A stretch of DNA of 64,000 nucleotides, taken from contig NW_026622986.1 of the NCBI RefSeq assembly GCF_023065955.2, forward strand, positions 17,881,848 through 17,945,847. The letters run 5' to 3'. The translations under genes and the position numbers were made by a program. The stretch is from Ursus arctos (taxonomy: Eukaryota; Chordata; Mammalia; Carnivora; Ursidae). Shown piece by piece: positions 1 to 11,924 of this stretch; positions within the stretch are counted from its first letter, which is position 1, and each line of letters starts with the position of its first letter. Below the pieces are notes generated by a model. It worked only from the letters and a program-made list of their open reading frames with translations. It searched no databases and was not told the origin of the DNA.

Positions 1-9
1 GCTTGCCAG

Positions 10-133
10 GTGGCTGCAGAGAGTCAGCCCCAGTCCCTACAAGCCGGGAGCTGGAGCCCAGCCATCCAGGCAGCACCTGAACCCGATCCAGGCAGCTCGG
101 CCAAGTCCCTGAGGCTGTCCCTGGGACCAGAAG
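10..133 (+). other. Possible coding exon at window edge (weak)
   Basis: A GC-rich open stretch reads as a Pro/Ser/Ala/Gln-rich peptide ([20 protein letters not shown], then [20 protein letters not shown]). It follows CTTGCCAG, which could be a splice acceptor, and ends at GAAG|GTATAA (133/134), a plausible but not strong donor. Composition drops to AT-rich immediately after that point, and the open frame continues only by chance to 252. I do not recognise the peptide. The polypyrimidine tract of an acceptor would lie outside the window. It may equally be a non-coding GC-rich patch. Confidence 0.15.
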
Positions 134-942
134 GTATAACCAGAGGGAAGCATGGATTTAAATTCCAGGGCATACGACAAAAGCTTATCATATCTAAGAA
201 GAAGGAACTGAAAATGACTTTTTATAAGTGCTTGAAGGACACTATCTTATAGTGAGCCGTATATCATAAAATTTAAGAAGGGCCTGAGTTTTGTTTCTGT
301 CTGTGCCCTGTGGAGCACATGTGACTTCAAAGGCAACTCTGTAGGGTGCAGGGAGAAAAGAACTTGCTTTTATTTCTAACTTTGGCACAGCTCCTCCAAA
401 CTATTTTTGATGGCCAGGAATAAAAAAACCCCCTTACATTCCCTCTAAATTCATTTGCATTTAGCAGATCCACCTCTGTTTTTTTACCCTGACAGTTTCC
501 ACTTCTTCAACCTGTATGTTCTCCCTACTTGGAGGCTTTATTCAGGAAAAAGGCAAGGGTGATATTAGATCATTTCAAGTGAAGCCTCAAACAGCCCCGT
601 TCATTAATCACCCCCCGCCCCCCACCCCATGACTGCTCCTTGCTTCCCGCCCTAAGTGCCTTCCTAATTTAAAAGTTGTTTGCAAGACTTTAAAACCACA
701 AAATACCCCTTTAATAGAAGTCTGATGTAAAAAGGCACTCCTGGTTTCATTTTAATCTGATGGGACCCTTTGGTGACGAGCGGATATATAGTTTCAACCT
801 AATGCGTGTACACAGTGGCTGCGTGTGTGTGAGCTTTTGCAGACCTCAAGATTGCATTCATTATAGAAATGAGGGACATCAAGGTTGTTTTCAATGACTG
901 TCTCTACCTTACTAACACAAGACAGTTCCTTCTGGCATTAAA
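134..942. other. Unique non-coding sequence
   Basis: I recognise no gene or repeat here. It contains a C-rich run at about 611-628 and otherwise AT-rich sequence. Confidence 0.5.
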
Positions 943-1562
943 TTTTTTTTTTTTTTAATTCCGGTATAGTTAGCATACAGTGTTGTATTAATTTCAGGTG
1001 TATATCACAGTGATTCAACACTTCCATACATCACCCTGTGCTCATCAGGACAGGTGCACTCCTTAATCCCCATCACCTATTTAACCCGTCCGCCCCCCCC
1101 CCCCAACTCCCTTCTGGTAACCCAGTTTGTTCTCCATAGTGAAGAGTCTGTTTCTTGGTTTGTCTCTCTCTCTCTCTTTCCTTTTGCTTATTTGTTTTGT
1201 TTTTTAAGTTCCACATATGAGTGAAATCATATGGTATTTGTCTTTCTCTGGCTGACTTAATTCACTAGCGTTATACTCTCTAGCTGCATCTGTGTCACTG
1301 TAAATGTGAGATTTCATGTTTTTTAATGGCCAAATCATATTCCATTGTGTATCCATACCACATCTTCTTTATCCATTCATCTATCGATGGACACTGGGCT
1401 GGCTATTGTAAATAATGTTGCAGTCAACATAGGGGTGCTTTGAATTAGTGTTTTTGTATTTTGTATTTTTTTGGTAAATATCCAGAAGTGGAATTACTGG
1501 ATCATAGGGTAGTTCTATTTTTAACTTTTTGAGGAAACTCCATACTGTTTTCCACAGTGGCT
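943..1562 (-). mobile_element. L1 LINE, 3' end, 5'-truncated
   Basis: It opens with a T-run (943-956), the complement of the poly-A tail. It then shows the reverse complement of the L1 3' UTR and ORF2 end: the block 'AAATCATATTCCATTGTGTATCC', the 'ATCCATTCATCTATCGATGGACA' block and 'GGAAACTCCATACTGTTTTCC', all typical of mammalian L1. L1 similarity stops abruptly near 1562, so the copy is 5'-truncated. It contains a C-run (about 1092-1105) and a (TC)n run. I find no clear target duplication. Confidence 0.85.
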
Positions 1563-2367
1563 GCCAGCCCTCTGGCTTGTTTCTGGGGCAAGTTTCCCTT
1601 GTGGCTTCTTTGCCCTGCCTTTGCCCAGCTTCTCCTCTCTACTCGGACTTCAGTGCAGACTGATTCAGGTGATGCTGTTTTTATTTCTTTTGGCCTACTC
1701 GTTTCTGATTATTTTTATTACTCTTTTCTAAACTCTTCCGAATTTAAAAGTAGTTTGCAACTTTTAAACCCTATCCTGTTTGAAACTTTTGACTCCTGAC
1801 ATAGATGCTGGTTCTGTTTAACTTAAAGAGGGACTCTAAGGAGGCTAAAATGGTTGTTTTCTTGCCATAAGGGTCTTGTGACTTCTCAGGAAGAAACTTC
1901 CACTCTGTGAACTCAGCACCCCTCCTAGGGAAAAAGGGCCCTGGTCTGATGATTATGGGTCAGCAAATGAAGGGCAAAATATTATGAGCTTCAATACATT
2001 TGGTAGCAGAATTCTTTTTATCCCTATATTAATAGCTCATAACTCATTGGTGTTTTGTTAGTGATGTTGCCTTACGTTATAAAGGACAGTAACACAGTAA
2101 CGTTACATAATAGTTACATTAATATGCTACAAGATTAACCCCCATCCCATCCCTTTTCATCCTTCATCAAAATAGAACCTTCTTTGAAGAGTTGGAACAT
2201 GAGTAGAATGAATTTACGTTGGCCTCGTAAGCGATATTATGATCTAAAAGCATTTATCAAAGAAACAAGTGTGTAAGGTATTAAATGGAATTTGTAAATA
2301 CCAAGAAGTATTTCAGTCATTTGCATATATTTTCCACCTTCTATGTGCACAAAATTGTGCTAGTGAT

Positions 2368-2368
<1 letters not shown>
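1563..2368. other. Unique non-coding sequence
   Basis: AT-rich with no recognisable gene or repeat. A short open frame spans the L1 boundary at 1557-1799 and is treated as chance. Confidence 0.45.

Positions 2369-2370
<2 letters not shown>

Positions 2371-2402
<32 letters not shown>
2371..2402. repeat. (AC)16 microsatellite
   Basis: Sixteen uninterrupted AC dinucleotides. Perfect runs of this length are usually polymorphic in mammals. Confidence 0.97.
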
Positions 2403-2404
<2 letters not shown>

Positions 2405-3029
2405 GGATTTCCCTCAAAGAGCTTACTGCTAGATTCTAGCAAAGAGAGGGAGAAAAAAGAATTTATATGAAACATTTATTCAATAACATAAGAAAACTTG
2501 AACCTCAATGTTACATGCGTGGAGGCTGGCTAGATATATATCATGTGAATTCACAGAGGGGGGACCATAGAGTAGATGAATTGGAGATACTGGATGAAAA
2601 GGAAGAATAATTTGGATAATTTGGGTAGGGGGTGGTGAGGTGGGGAGAAGGAGAACGTTAGGCACTGGTAAACTGAGAGAGAAGGACCAAGTGGTGAGGA
2701 TTGATGGGCCATGGGGAAGGCCACGATGATTTGAACTGAGGGCTTAGGTACACAACAGATTTAGTGAGCTCTTTCCTAACTGTCTCAATGTATGAATGAA
2801 GCTAAGGAGAGAACTGTAAGAATATGAAGTTTTATCTACAGGTATGAAGTAGCAGTGATACTCAAACCACGTGCTTGCTGGTTTCAGTAGTTTAGACTGT
2901 TTGTCAAGTCAAAAGAAAACTATGAAATTATAAGCACTTGTATTAGCAAATACAGTGGTGTACGCTAAAATGATTCAGGGCACAAATTTGTCTTTGGCTT
3001 TGCAGAAGGGGATTAGAATATTGCAAGAT
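2403..3029. other. Unique non-coding sequence
   Basis: No gene or repeat recognised. Purine-rich, G-rich stretches lie at about 2555-2725. Confidence 0.45.
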
Positions 3030-3122
3030 CTACAAGAGTGAGGACCTCGTCTCATTTAGGTGTGTCTTAGCACAGTACCTTGCACATGGTGGATTTTCAT
3101 AGTTTTCATTGAATGAACCCAT
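3030..3122 (+). mobile_element. L2 LINE 3' end relic
   Basis: It carries the worn L2 3' terminal pattern: 'GAGGACCTCGTCTCATTTAG', then 'TTAGCACAGTACCTTGCACA', then 'TTTTCATTGAATGAA'. This matches the 'TAGCACAGTGCCTGGCACATAGTAGG...TTGAATGAATG' end of the family, with many substitutions. Confidence 0.6.
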
Positions 3123-4159
3123 GAATTTCATATAAACACAACCTGTGGTTTTGACCTCAGAGAGGCGTTGGAATAGAACCCATTAAAGGTGGGCTTCGTT
3201 GTCCAGGGAATTTGTGATGCACTGGTGAAGTCTCACTACTAGGTTTTTTGTGAATCTTTTTGGGTTGTTATCAGAACCAGCCAAAATCATTTTATCGAAG
3301 TATCTTCTATGACTATAGTAACATAGAAGGTATGAGAGACGAGATTGTTAATATTATAGAAATTATGTTACATTGAGAAGATAAGAGTATTCATTGGGGA
3401 AAAATCAGAAAATCAAAAAAAGCAATATACAAGGCAGAAATACTGGAGGGGAGTATTAGTGGGTGTCTTCACTGCTGCTGTCTTCTTCATGTGTCTTTTT
3501 CATAGGAAGTTGATCTGTGTCATATTTTCAACTACTGTCTCTAAAAATGATACACATTGATACTGGTCTGGATTTCATACGTGGACACTGAGCATTTTCT
3601 CATCACCTCCAACTTCATATTGCTAAACCCACCCAGACTGTCCCTTTTCCTTCCTCTCTTATAGCACTTGTTCTGATCACCTGCATTCAAAATCATTGAC
3701 TGTTTCTGTATATCCATATTTCTGTGTGTTTATCAGTTGCATGGCCACTCTATTCTGAATTGTGAGTAGATCAAGAGAATAGAAGGAAGGTATTTTTAAC
3801 CAAGTGAGCCCCAATATGCAGAGCAAGTGGATAGAAGGAAAGAAAGTGATGTTCTTGAGACTGATGGAAGACACAGATGATAGGGTTTTGACTTAATGGT
3901 ACAGAGAAGACTCTGTTTCAGGGCAGGAGAAACCTTTACATTCTTTGGCTTGAAACATATGTTACCTGTTAACTTGCTTAATGTTGGTATATCAAATTTC
4001 AATAAATAGAATTTTGTTTTAAATGTTTTGGAAAATCTTAGTATTGAAAGGAAGCCTATTATTAAGTATGCATTTTTCTATTACTGTATTTTCTGGTATA
4101 CTGGTAAGTTGTCATGTGATATGCATTGATTCTTAGCTCCACGATCACCAGGCTGTCTT
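3123..4159. other. Unique non-coding sequence
   Basis: About 1 kb of AT-rich sequence. The overlapping short minus-strand open frames at 3677-4002 have no family features and are taken as chance. Confidence 0.45.
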
Positions 4160-4335
4160 GTGTGTGGCTCTTGATTAGTGGAATGAGCTGTCATGTGCAG
4201 TGGGCTATCTCTTCCTGGAGGTATTTAAGCAGAGATGGCATCTTTATTTCTGATACTGAAGACACGAGCCTGGCATTGGTAGGAGATTGCACCATCTCTC
4301 TATGACCCCTTCTAAGATTTTATCATTTTATAGTG
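4160..4335 (+). mobile_element. L3/CR1 LINE 3' end relic
   Basis: The stretch 'GTGGAATGAGCTGTCATGTG' followed by 'CTTCCTGGAGGTATTTAAGC' and 'AGAGATGGCATC' matches the mammalian L3 (CR1-like) tail, in which 'CCTGGAGGTATTCAAGCAGAGGCTGGATG' is diagnostic. A weak echo of the later 'TTCCAACTCTTAGATTCTATGA' end is at 4305-4330. It is very old. Confidence 0.6.
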
Positions 4336-6303
4336 ATTTATAAGAGGATTATTTGGTCATTTATTTCTACTGTTCTGTAATATACTGGCAATAGGCATGC
4401 ATTGATTTTGGCTTTCTCTGTGGCACCTTGGAAGGCATAAGCTTCAACACAAATGACGTTCAAGGGTGGCACCATTGGCAGAGTGTGTATTACGCTGTGA
4501 TTGTTGAATTAAACTAAAATGTTCTTTTGACTTTGTCAGCGTGGAGCTCAGCGGTAGGGGCTGCATCTTGGAAGCACTGGGTGTAGCATTATCATGCATT
4601 AAGGTGGTCCGCAGACAATTAGCTTGACCAAGTTTATAAAATTACATTGTTATAAAGGCTCAGGGTATCTCTCTATAAGAGAGGTAGAAAGAGATAGAAA
4701 GAAATACCCTTTCCTTCTTTTAACAGAAGCCGTGCAAGACCACGGATAAAAGGGTGCTTGATCTACACTGTAAAGAAAAGTTTTGGAATCAAGCATACTT
4801 TAGAAATGACCTCCTGGGTTTTTCAGCCATGTCTAATTTTCTCGGTCTGATACTTTAAGAGGTTCTCTCTCTACTTCAGAGAGGAAGCTTGAGGTTATTC
4901 TATGAAGCTGAAAAAGTGTGGTTTCTTTAGATCCTTTGCCAGTATTCTATCATCATCTTGAAACAAAGAACCTGGTAAACATCCACAGCTTGCTCAATGG
5001 AAGAATTCCTTTGAACCAGATCGACTGTAGAGAAAAATCTTCATAGCAGCGAATGCAAAGCTGTATGTATCTAGCACTTGCTCCAGACTTCACTCAGCGT
5101 GTGCTGTTCTGGAACACTTAGCTCTCTCCAGCAAGCACTGTCGTTCTTGTGCTAACCTTGTCCTGTGGGTGGTCCCGGGTGTTTTCTGCCATCATGAAAT
5201 ACCTTTGAAGAGTGCTGATTAATCAATGTAGGAAGAATGATGGAAGAGGAAACCATAGTGATTAATGGTAATTAATTGATTCAGGGAAGAATGATCTGTA
5301 GATGCTAAAATCAGTGAGTGAAAGGTTGTTGGGAACAGAATATTCTCAAAGTGTCACCGTTTGAGCTACTTAATTATAAAGGAAAACACAGGCACCTTTA
5401 CAGTGGAGAATACTTAAAACATGTGATCAAATTTAAGCAATTTAACGTCACCAAAAGAGGAACAAATTGACATCAAGTACTACTGATTTGATCCCCACCT
5501 GTCACTTAGGCAGCATTCCTGCCCCAAATATTGAACCCGAATCTAATCATGAGGAAACAATCAGACAAATCCAAAAATTGTTTTCTTAAGAAACGCCAGT
5601 CATTATAGACCAAAAGAGCTAGGGGAGCTGTTTTTTGGTTATACAAGACCAAAGAGATGTGACGTTTAAATAAAGTGTGTGATCTGGGGTTGCATCCTAG
5701 GTTAAGGGAACAGCTCTAAAGGACATGTATTGGGTCATTTGGGAACATCTGAAAATGGGCTATATATGAAATAATGACATTACGTAAGTGTTGTTTCCTG
5801 AATGAAATAATACATATTGGCATATGTAAAGAATGTCCTTGTTCTTAGGAGATTCATATTGAAGTATTTAGGAGTTAATTGTCATGATGCTTGCTACTTT
5901 CATATGAGTCATATAAAATATTATATATGATACTATTTATTATCTATAATTTATAATAAATATAAATATTATATATAATAACTCAATATAATACATTATA
6001 CCATGTATATTATACATATTTGCCTTATACATACATACATACATGCATTTGTGTTATGTATAAAGCAAATATGGCAAAATGTTGAAAATTGGTAAATCTA
6101 GATAGAGGGCACTGTTTTTGAAAACTTTCTGAGGTTTGAAATTCTCCACATACAGCATCGGGGAGAAAAGAACTTTGATTTTAAGGATGAGGTAGTGGAG
6201 AAAAATGTTGAGTTGTTAAATTCATATTTATGAGAAAATGGCATTTTATTACTGTTGAATAAAGCACAGTTAGATGATACAGCCCATTGAAAATAAGTGT
6301 TCA
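4336..6303. other. Unique non-coding sequence, part homeobox-motif rich, part AT-rich
   Basis: There is no coding signature. At 5208-5285 several TAAT/ATTA cores cluster (GATTAATCAATG, GATTAATGG, TAATTAATTGATT). From about 5890 to 6062 it is almost pure A/T with TATA and (ATAC) runs, and it includes a hairpin listed separately. Confidence 0.5.
6015..6073. repeat. 19-bp imperfect inverted repeat (hairpin)
   Basis: Arm 6015-6033 (CATATTTGCCTTATACATA) is the reverse complement of 6055-6073 (TATGTATAAAGCAAATATG) except for one C/A mismatch at 6024/6064. The loop is 21 nt and includes (ATAC) units. The stem is A/T-rich. Confidence 0.8.
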
Positions 6304-6529
6304 GGGGCGCCTGGGTGGCTCAGTTGGTTAAGGGTCTGACTGTTGATTTTGGCTCAGGTCATGATCTCAGGATCGTGAGATTGAGCCCCACGTCAGACTC
6401 TGCGCTCAGCATGGAGTCTGTTTGAGATTCTCTCTTTCCCTCTTTCTCTGACCCTTCCCTTGCTTGCACACACGGGCTCTCTCTCTAAATAAATAAAATC
6501 TTAAAAAAAAAAAAGAAAATAAGTGTTCA
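6289..6529 (+). mobile_element. Can-SINE with 15-bp target duplication
   Basis: The SINE body is 6304-6514, starting GGGGCGCCTGGGTGGCTCAG and ending in AAATAAATAAAATC plus an A-run. The direct repeat GAAAATAAGTGTTCA flanks it exactly at 6289-6303 and 6515-6529. The GTGTTCAC/tail arrangement confirms target-primed insertion. Confidence 0.95.
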
Positions 6530-6654
6530 CAAGCATACACTGTTAAGTGAGCTTGATTTAGATAGTCTTGAATTCAGAATTTTTAGAGCAGAGAAATGAT
6601 TGCTTTTGGACATCTTAGTGTTTCTCTTTTATTTCCACAATATTGACTTTCTCC

Positions 6655-6765
6655 TGTTGTGAATCCTTAGCTCACAGGATTGTTGTAAGAATTAATGAGA
6701 TAATGTATGTGAAATGCTTTGTAAGCTGTGAAAATAATGTCTTCAAGTTCCTTTATGTTTAGGGT
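6655..6765 (+). mobile_element. MIR SINE relic
   Basis: 'CTCACAGGATTGTTGTAAGA' followed by 'ATTAATGAGATAATGTATGT' and 'GAAATGCTTTGTAAGCTGTG' follows the MIR 3' half (CTCATAGGGTTGTTGTGAGGATTAAATGAG...) with ordinary decay. Confidence 0.75.
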
Positions 6766-7164
6766 GTAACTTGTGCTGAATTATAACACCCGGTGTCGTG
6801 TTTTATCAGTGTACAGAATATGCATTCATAGGACGACAAACTGGATCAGTGATTTTATTAAGACTCATTCCATAACTTATGTAATTTAGAAAACTAAAGC
6901 TGCCTCCATTTAGGTGAGATTAGCACAGTTCTGCCTTTTGGCATATCTAGAACAGTGTCTAAATACATATAACAAATATTAGCTTTTTCAGTAATAAAAC
7001 AAACTTCACTTACTCTTTATGCTCATTTAACCAGTTGCACTTATGAAAAAAATCTTTCTCCAGGGGATGGAAAAAGAGCAAACAAGAGATTTAACATAAG
7101 TCAATAGAACATTAAGTAGAGAAAAGCTAAGAGTTGCTTGCTGTGTTGTTATCTTGTGATAATT

Positions 7165-7419
7165 TCAATTTAGGTTTTTATTTTTTTTTTTTTATTTTTT
7201 TTTTTATTTTTTTTTAAAGATTTTTTATTTATTTATGTGACAGAGAGACAGCCAGCGAGAGAGGGAACACAAGCAGGGGGAGTGGGAGAGGAAGAAGCAG
7301 GCTCATAGCGGAGGAGCCTGATGTGGGACTCGATCCCGGTACGCCAGGATCACGCCCTGAGCCGAAGGCAGACGCTTTAACGACTGCGCTACCCAGGCGC
7401 CCCTCAATTTAGGTTTTTA
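7165..7419 (-). mobile_element. Can-SINE with 16-bp target duplication
   Basis: The SINE body is 7181-7403. It starts with a T-rich tail interrupted by A residues, then AAAGATTTTTTATTTATTTATG, and ends in the CACCCAGGCGCCCC-type box (here CTACCCAGGCGCCCC). The direct repeat TCAATTTAGGTTTTTA is exact at 7165-7180 and 7404-7419. It has the CAGCCAGCGAGAGAGGGAAC subtype sequence. Confidence 0.95.
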
Positions 7420-7819
7420 AGTATGCTTTTAGAATTTTATTGTTAAACTAGATATAAAATTGAGTCAATGCATATGGAGGACTTGGAATGAATATGGAAA
7501 AGGAGCATTTTGCTTCTTCAGAGGGAAGCAGGCCAGAATAGCTATTAGATGGTGATATTTTGACCTTGCTGAAAGACAACTATAGAAAGAATGATGACCA
7601 GGAAGGAACTGGGGAGCAACAATTATAACCCATTAGCTAGAAAAGACATTCCTGTCAGTTCTTGAACTTGACCGGATTCTTCAGCTAGCATAGATAGTTC
7701 ATGTATAGCCATGGTGGGCACAGGTGTCATTGGTAATAGCTGTGAGGTGGCTAGATTAGCCAGTGACACTAGGTTGTAACCTTTGTCAGTCAGCATTTGA
7801 AAAGATTACAATGATGAAT
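7420..7819. other. Unique non-coding sequence
   Basis: No gene or repeat recognised. Confidence 0.4.
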
Positions 7820-8080
7820 ATTTTAAACAACAACTATCATTGAGTAATTACCATGTACTAGGAGAGATATTAGATGCTTTATGTGTATTTTTTCAGTTAA
7901 ATCCCACAACATCCCTATGGGGGAGGTATGTACTTATACCATTCTTATTTTTTGGATAAGCAAGATGGGCTGAGAGAGGTTGAATAACCTGTGTAAGATC
8001 ATGCAGAGAGTAGTGGCAAAGTTGGTACTTGAACAGTGTTGTCTGACTCCAGAGCCCATTTAACCACCATGTTACACTCA
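7820..8080 (-). mobile_element. MIR SINE, near full length
   Basis: It reads as a reverse MIR: 'TTGAGTAATTACCATGTACT', 'ATCCCACAACATCCCTATGG', 'GAGAGGTTGAATAACCTGTG', 'AGATCATGCAGAGAGTAGTG', ending near 'TCTGACTCCAGAGCCC'. Order and spacing match the complement of the MIR core and both flanks. Confidence 0.8.
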
Positions 8081-8438
8081 ATTGACCCTCTAAAGTTGAT
8101 TTTGGAAAGAACAGATTAAGATGTGGAGATTATTTAGAGATAAGACATGTTTTCAGTGATGATAGAGTAAAAGGGGCAGGAATTACTTTCTCAACTTAAA
8201 AAACTAAAAATAACCAGGGAAAATATGTGAAACAACAGTTTGCAGACATTAGACAAGTAGCACAAAACAGTAATCTTTCAGAGAAGGGAAACAAATGTGA
8301 TTGCTCCAGCTTACTGCCTGGAGTATATATTATATTTTCAGACACATAACAGAGCTGAGCTATCACCTTCATTTGACGAGACAGTTTGAAGAGGTTACCG
8401 CCACTAGAATTCACAGGGTGTCAAGGTCCTGGATAGTA

Positions 8439-8486
8439 GAGAATCACAGAGAGACAGCTGCAGAGAATCACAGAGAGACAGCCGCA
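8439..8486 (+). repeat. 24-bp tandem duplication inside the L1
   Basis: Two copies of a 24-bp unit (8439-8462 and 8463-8486), GAGAATCACAGAGAGACAGC then TGCA or CGCA, differ at a single base. This is a local duplication within the old L1 5' part. Confidence 0.9.
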
Positions 8487-11400
8487 GAGATCTGCGTAGT
8501 TTCCAGTGAATGCATGTGAAAAAACTGCCTGAGACCAGGAAAAGACATGGCAAAGAACCAGGTGGAGTCCACCACCCATACATACAGGGTATCAACTGGG
8601 GTTCTCAGAAGACCATTGCCTCAGTTCTATGGCAAAATTAGCTCTTAGACTAAAGACTGTTCTGGTCTTGTTTAACAAAGCTTAAAGGCAAGCCATGCAA
8701 GGATCAAGTTGTTTTCAAGTAACTTTATTGAATCCAACAGAAAGCCCCCAAATATTTAAAGGAATGTAGAAAACCTCCAGCCTCAACAAAGTAAAATTCA
8801 CATTGTCTGGCATCCAATCAAATTCAAAGAATCAGGAAAATATGACCCAGAATGAGGAGAAAAACAATCTACAGAAAAAGATTCAGAATTGGCACAGATC
8901 CCCTACCCCCTACTTAAAAAAGAAATAGGTAAATTGAGTGATCGTGTTTTTATTAAAAAATTTTAAATTTGTATTTAAAGACATTCTTACAAAGATAACT
9001 CCAGACTAGTTGCTTTCACTGGTGAATTCTACCAGTATTTAATGGAGAAATAGTAATTCTACACAAACTCTTCCAGGAAATGGTAGAGGTTATGAGGTCA
9101 GTAGTATCCTAATTCTGAAACTAGACAACAAATTTACAAAAGATGAAAATTACAGACCAATATCCTTCATAAACACAGATATAAAAGTCCCTAATCAACT
9201 TTCAGCCCATCAAATCCAACAATATATAAAAAGGATAATACATCATGGTGAAGTAAGGGTTTAATCCCAGGAATGCAGGGTTGGTTTAAAATTTAAACAC
9301 CAATCAATTTTATTTGTGTCAGCAGACTAAAAAAGAAAAAAGCATATGTGTACCTTAATCAGACATAGAAACCACCACTATTTCCTGACTGTATCTGACT
9401 ATATCCCTTCCTGATGAAAACTCAGCAAACTAGGAATAGAAGGGAACTTCTTCATCCTGATACAGGGCATCTGTGACAAACATAAAGCTAACATCTTAAT
9501 GGTGAAAGACTGGAAGCTTTTACCTAAGATGAGGAACAAGGAAGGATATCTGCTTTCATAACTTCTATTCAAAGTAGTCTTGGAAGTTCTTGTCAAGGCA
9601 ATAAGGCAAGAAAAAGAAATAAAATGCACATGGACTGGGAAAAAAGGGCAAAGTGTCTTTATTTACAGACAATATGTAGATAATCCTAAAGAATCTAAAA
9701 CAAAACAAAACAAAACGCTACCTGAAAGAGTGAATTTTACAGGATTGTAAGATATGAGATCAAAATACATATTGATTATATTACTATATACTAGCAATGA
9801 ACAATTAGAACTAAAAATTGAAAAACAATACCATTTACAATAGCATCAAAAGTTACGAAATACTTTGGGATTAATTTGACAAAAAATGTTTAAGACTTCT
9901 ACACTGAAGACTATAAAATTTTGCTGAGAAAAATTAATTAAGGTCTAAATAACTGCACAGATAGACCATGCTTATAGATTGAAAGACTTAATATTATTAT
10001 GTCAGTTCTCCAAATTGATCTACATATTTTTTATTATCCCAGTTGAAATCCTAGCAGCCTTTTTGTTTTGCAGAACTTGACTGCTGATTTAAAATATAAT
10101 CTTAAAAAAAGAAGAAGAAAATTGGAACATGTATATTGCCTGATTTCAAGACTCATAAAGTTACAGTAATCAAGACTGTGTGGTAGTAGCATAAAGGTAG
10201 AAGATGGAACACAGTGATTTTCTGTAAAGATGCCAAGTTAACTCACCTGGGTAAGGAAAATTTTTTCAACGAATGGTGCTGGAACCATTGTATAGGTATA
10301 CGCATGGGAAAAAAAAAGGTTTTAACTCTAACCTCATATCATGCACAAAAATTAACTTGAAGTGGATCATAGGCGTAAATGAAAGACAATTAAGTTTCTA
10401 GTGGAAAATGTGGAAGAAAGTTTTAGTGATCACGAGTTAAGCAAATATTGAAAAAATACGATACAAAAAGCAGAAACAATAAAAGAAAAAACGGATAAAT
10501 TGTATTTCTTGGAAATTCAAACCTTTTTTTCCTCAAATGGTGTTAATAAGAAAGTGAATTAGGAAGCTAAAACTGGGAGAAAATATTACAAAATATGTGT
10601 CACACAAAGAATATATAAAAGACTTTTTTTCTAGTTTATTATTATTATTAATAATTATTACTAAAGTATAGTGGACATTATAAGGAACTCTTAAAACTCA
10701 ACAGCAAGAAGACAAAAACCTTGTGAAACCCGTTAAAAACAGGCAGAAGAGTTAGAGAAGCATCTTTTTTCACATGATTAGTCATTAGTCGATGTAAAGT
10801 AAAACCTCAGATACAACACCGCGCTCCTGTTAGAATGCATAATATTAAAAAGACCAACCATATCAATAATTGAAAAGAATGGGGAGAAACAGGAACTCTC
10901 AGAGCTGCTGGTGGGTATATAAAATGGTACAAAATTTTATAAACGTTTCCTAAAACATTGGATACCATATTCTCCAGTGATTCTACTCCTAGTTATCCAA
11001 GAGAAATAAAACATGTGTGTTCAACATGTGTGTATAAAGATTTGTACATGAATGTTCATAGCCCTGTAGTTTTATTTCTGATAGCCCCAAACTGGAAACA
11101 ACCCAAATGTCTGTCAGTGTGAATGGATAAATGTGAATTTATCTGTGATGGATAAATTTTGGTATATCCATACAATGTAATACTACTCAACAATGAAAAG
11201 GAAGAAAATATCAATACGCTCAACAACATGGACGAATCTCAAAATAATTATACCGAGTCAGAGGAATCAGTCAGTAACACGTACACACTGCGTGATTCCA
11301 CTGCAATGCAATTCTAGAAAACACAAACTGGTCTGAACGCGTATTGGTGGTTCCCTGGGTTTGGGTTTTTGGAGGAGGAGGAGGAGGGATGGAACACAAA

Positions 11401-11504
11401 GAAATATGAAAAAACTATTGATGATGGAAATCTTTATTATTTTGATTGTAGTCATGGTTTCATGGGTATATGTATGTCGTAACCCTTTAACTGTATACTT
11501 TACT

Positions 11505-11702
11505 TTTTTAGTTTTAAAGAATTTTATTTATTTATTTGAGAGAGAGAGAATGAGTGGGAGGAGGGGTGGAGGAGCAGAGGGAGAGGGAGAAGCAGACTCC
11601 CCACTGAGTAGGGAGCCTGATGCGGGGCTCGATCCCAGGACCCTGAGATCATGATGTGAGCCAAAGGCAGATGCTTCCCTGACTGAGCCACCCAGGAGCC
11701 CC
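11505..11702 (-). mobile_element. Can-SINE inside L1 3' UTR
   Basis: Reverse Can-SINE: TTTTTTAGTTTTAAAGAATT start, ATTTATTTGAGAGAGAG, end GAGCCACCCAGGAGCCCC. This older subtype has a GAGAGAATGAGTGGGAGGAG middle and lacks the AGCCAGCGAGAG block. The flanks AACTGTATACTTTAC and AACTGTGCCCTTTAAG share a degraded target duplication. Confidence 0.9.
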
Positions 11703-11924
11703 AACTGTGCCCTTTAAGTATGTGCATTCTATTGTGTGCCCATTATGCTTCATTAACGCTGTAAAAAGAATCCTAACTTCTGCCGCTGGTGAGTCGCTGC
11801 AGTAGCTTATTAACAGTTGTGGTAGAAGCGTAGGTATTTAGAGCAGATGAGACCTTAGAGATGCTCTTCATCATCACGCATTGTTCAATTAAGCCTAATC
11901 AAAACGTTATGTCTCATGACTCCC

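Larger units (their letters stand above)
8180..11767 (+). mobile_element. Old L1 LINE, decayed, with internal deletions
   Basis: The left part (8180-8930) resembles the 5' non-coding/ORF1 part of old mammalian L1: 'GCTCCAGCTTACTGCCTGGA', 'GTCTGGCATCCAATCAAATT', 'CAGGAAAATATGACCCAGAA'. From about 9010 it resembles ORF2 reverse transcriptase: 'TTCACTGGTGAATTCTACCA', 'TACACAAACTCTTCCAGGAA', 'ATTACAGACCAATATCCTTC'. The ORF2 end and 3' UTR follow: 'AATGGTGCTGGAACCATTGT', 'CCAAACTGGAAACAACCCAA', 'GTGATTCCACTGCAATGC'. The reading frame is broken throughout, so the copy is dead. A Can-SINE (11505-11702) interrupts its 3' UTR, which resumes at 11703 and ends near 11767. Confidence 0.85.
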
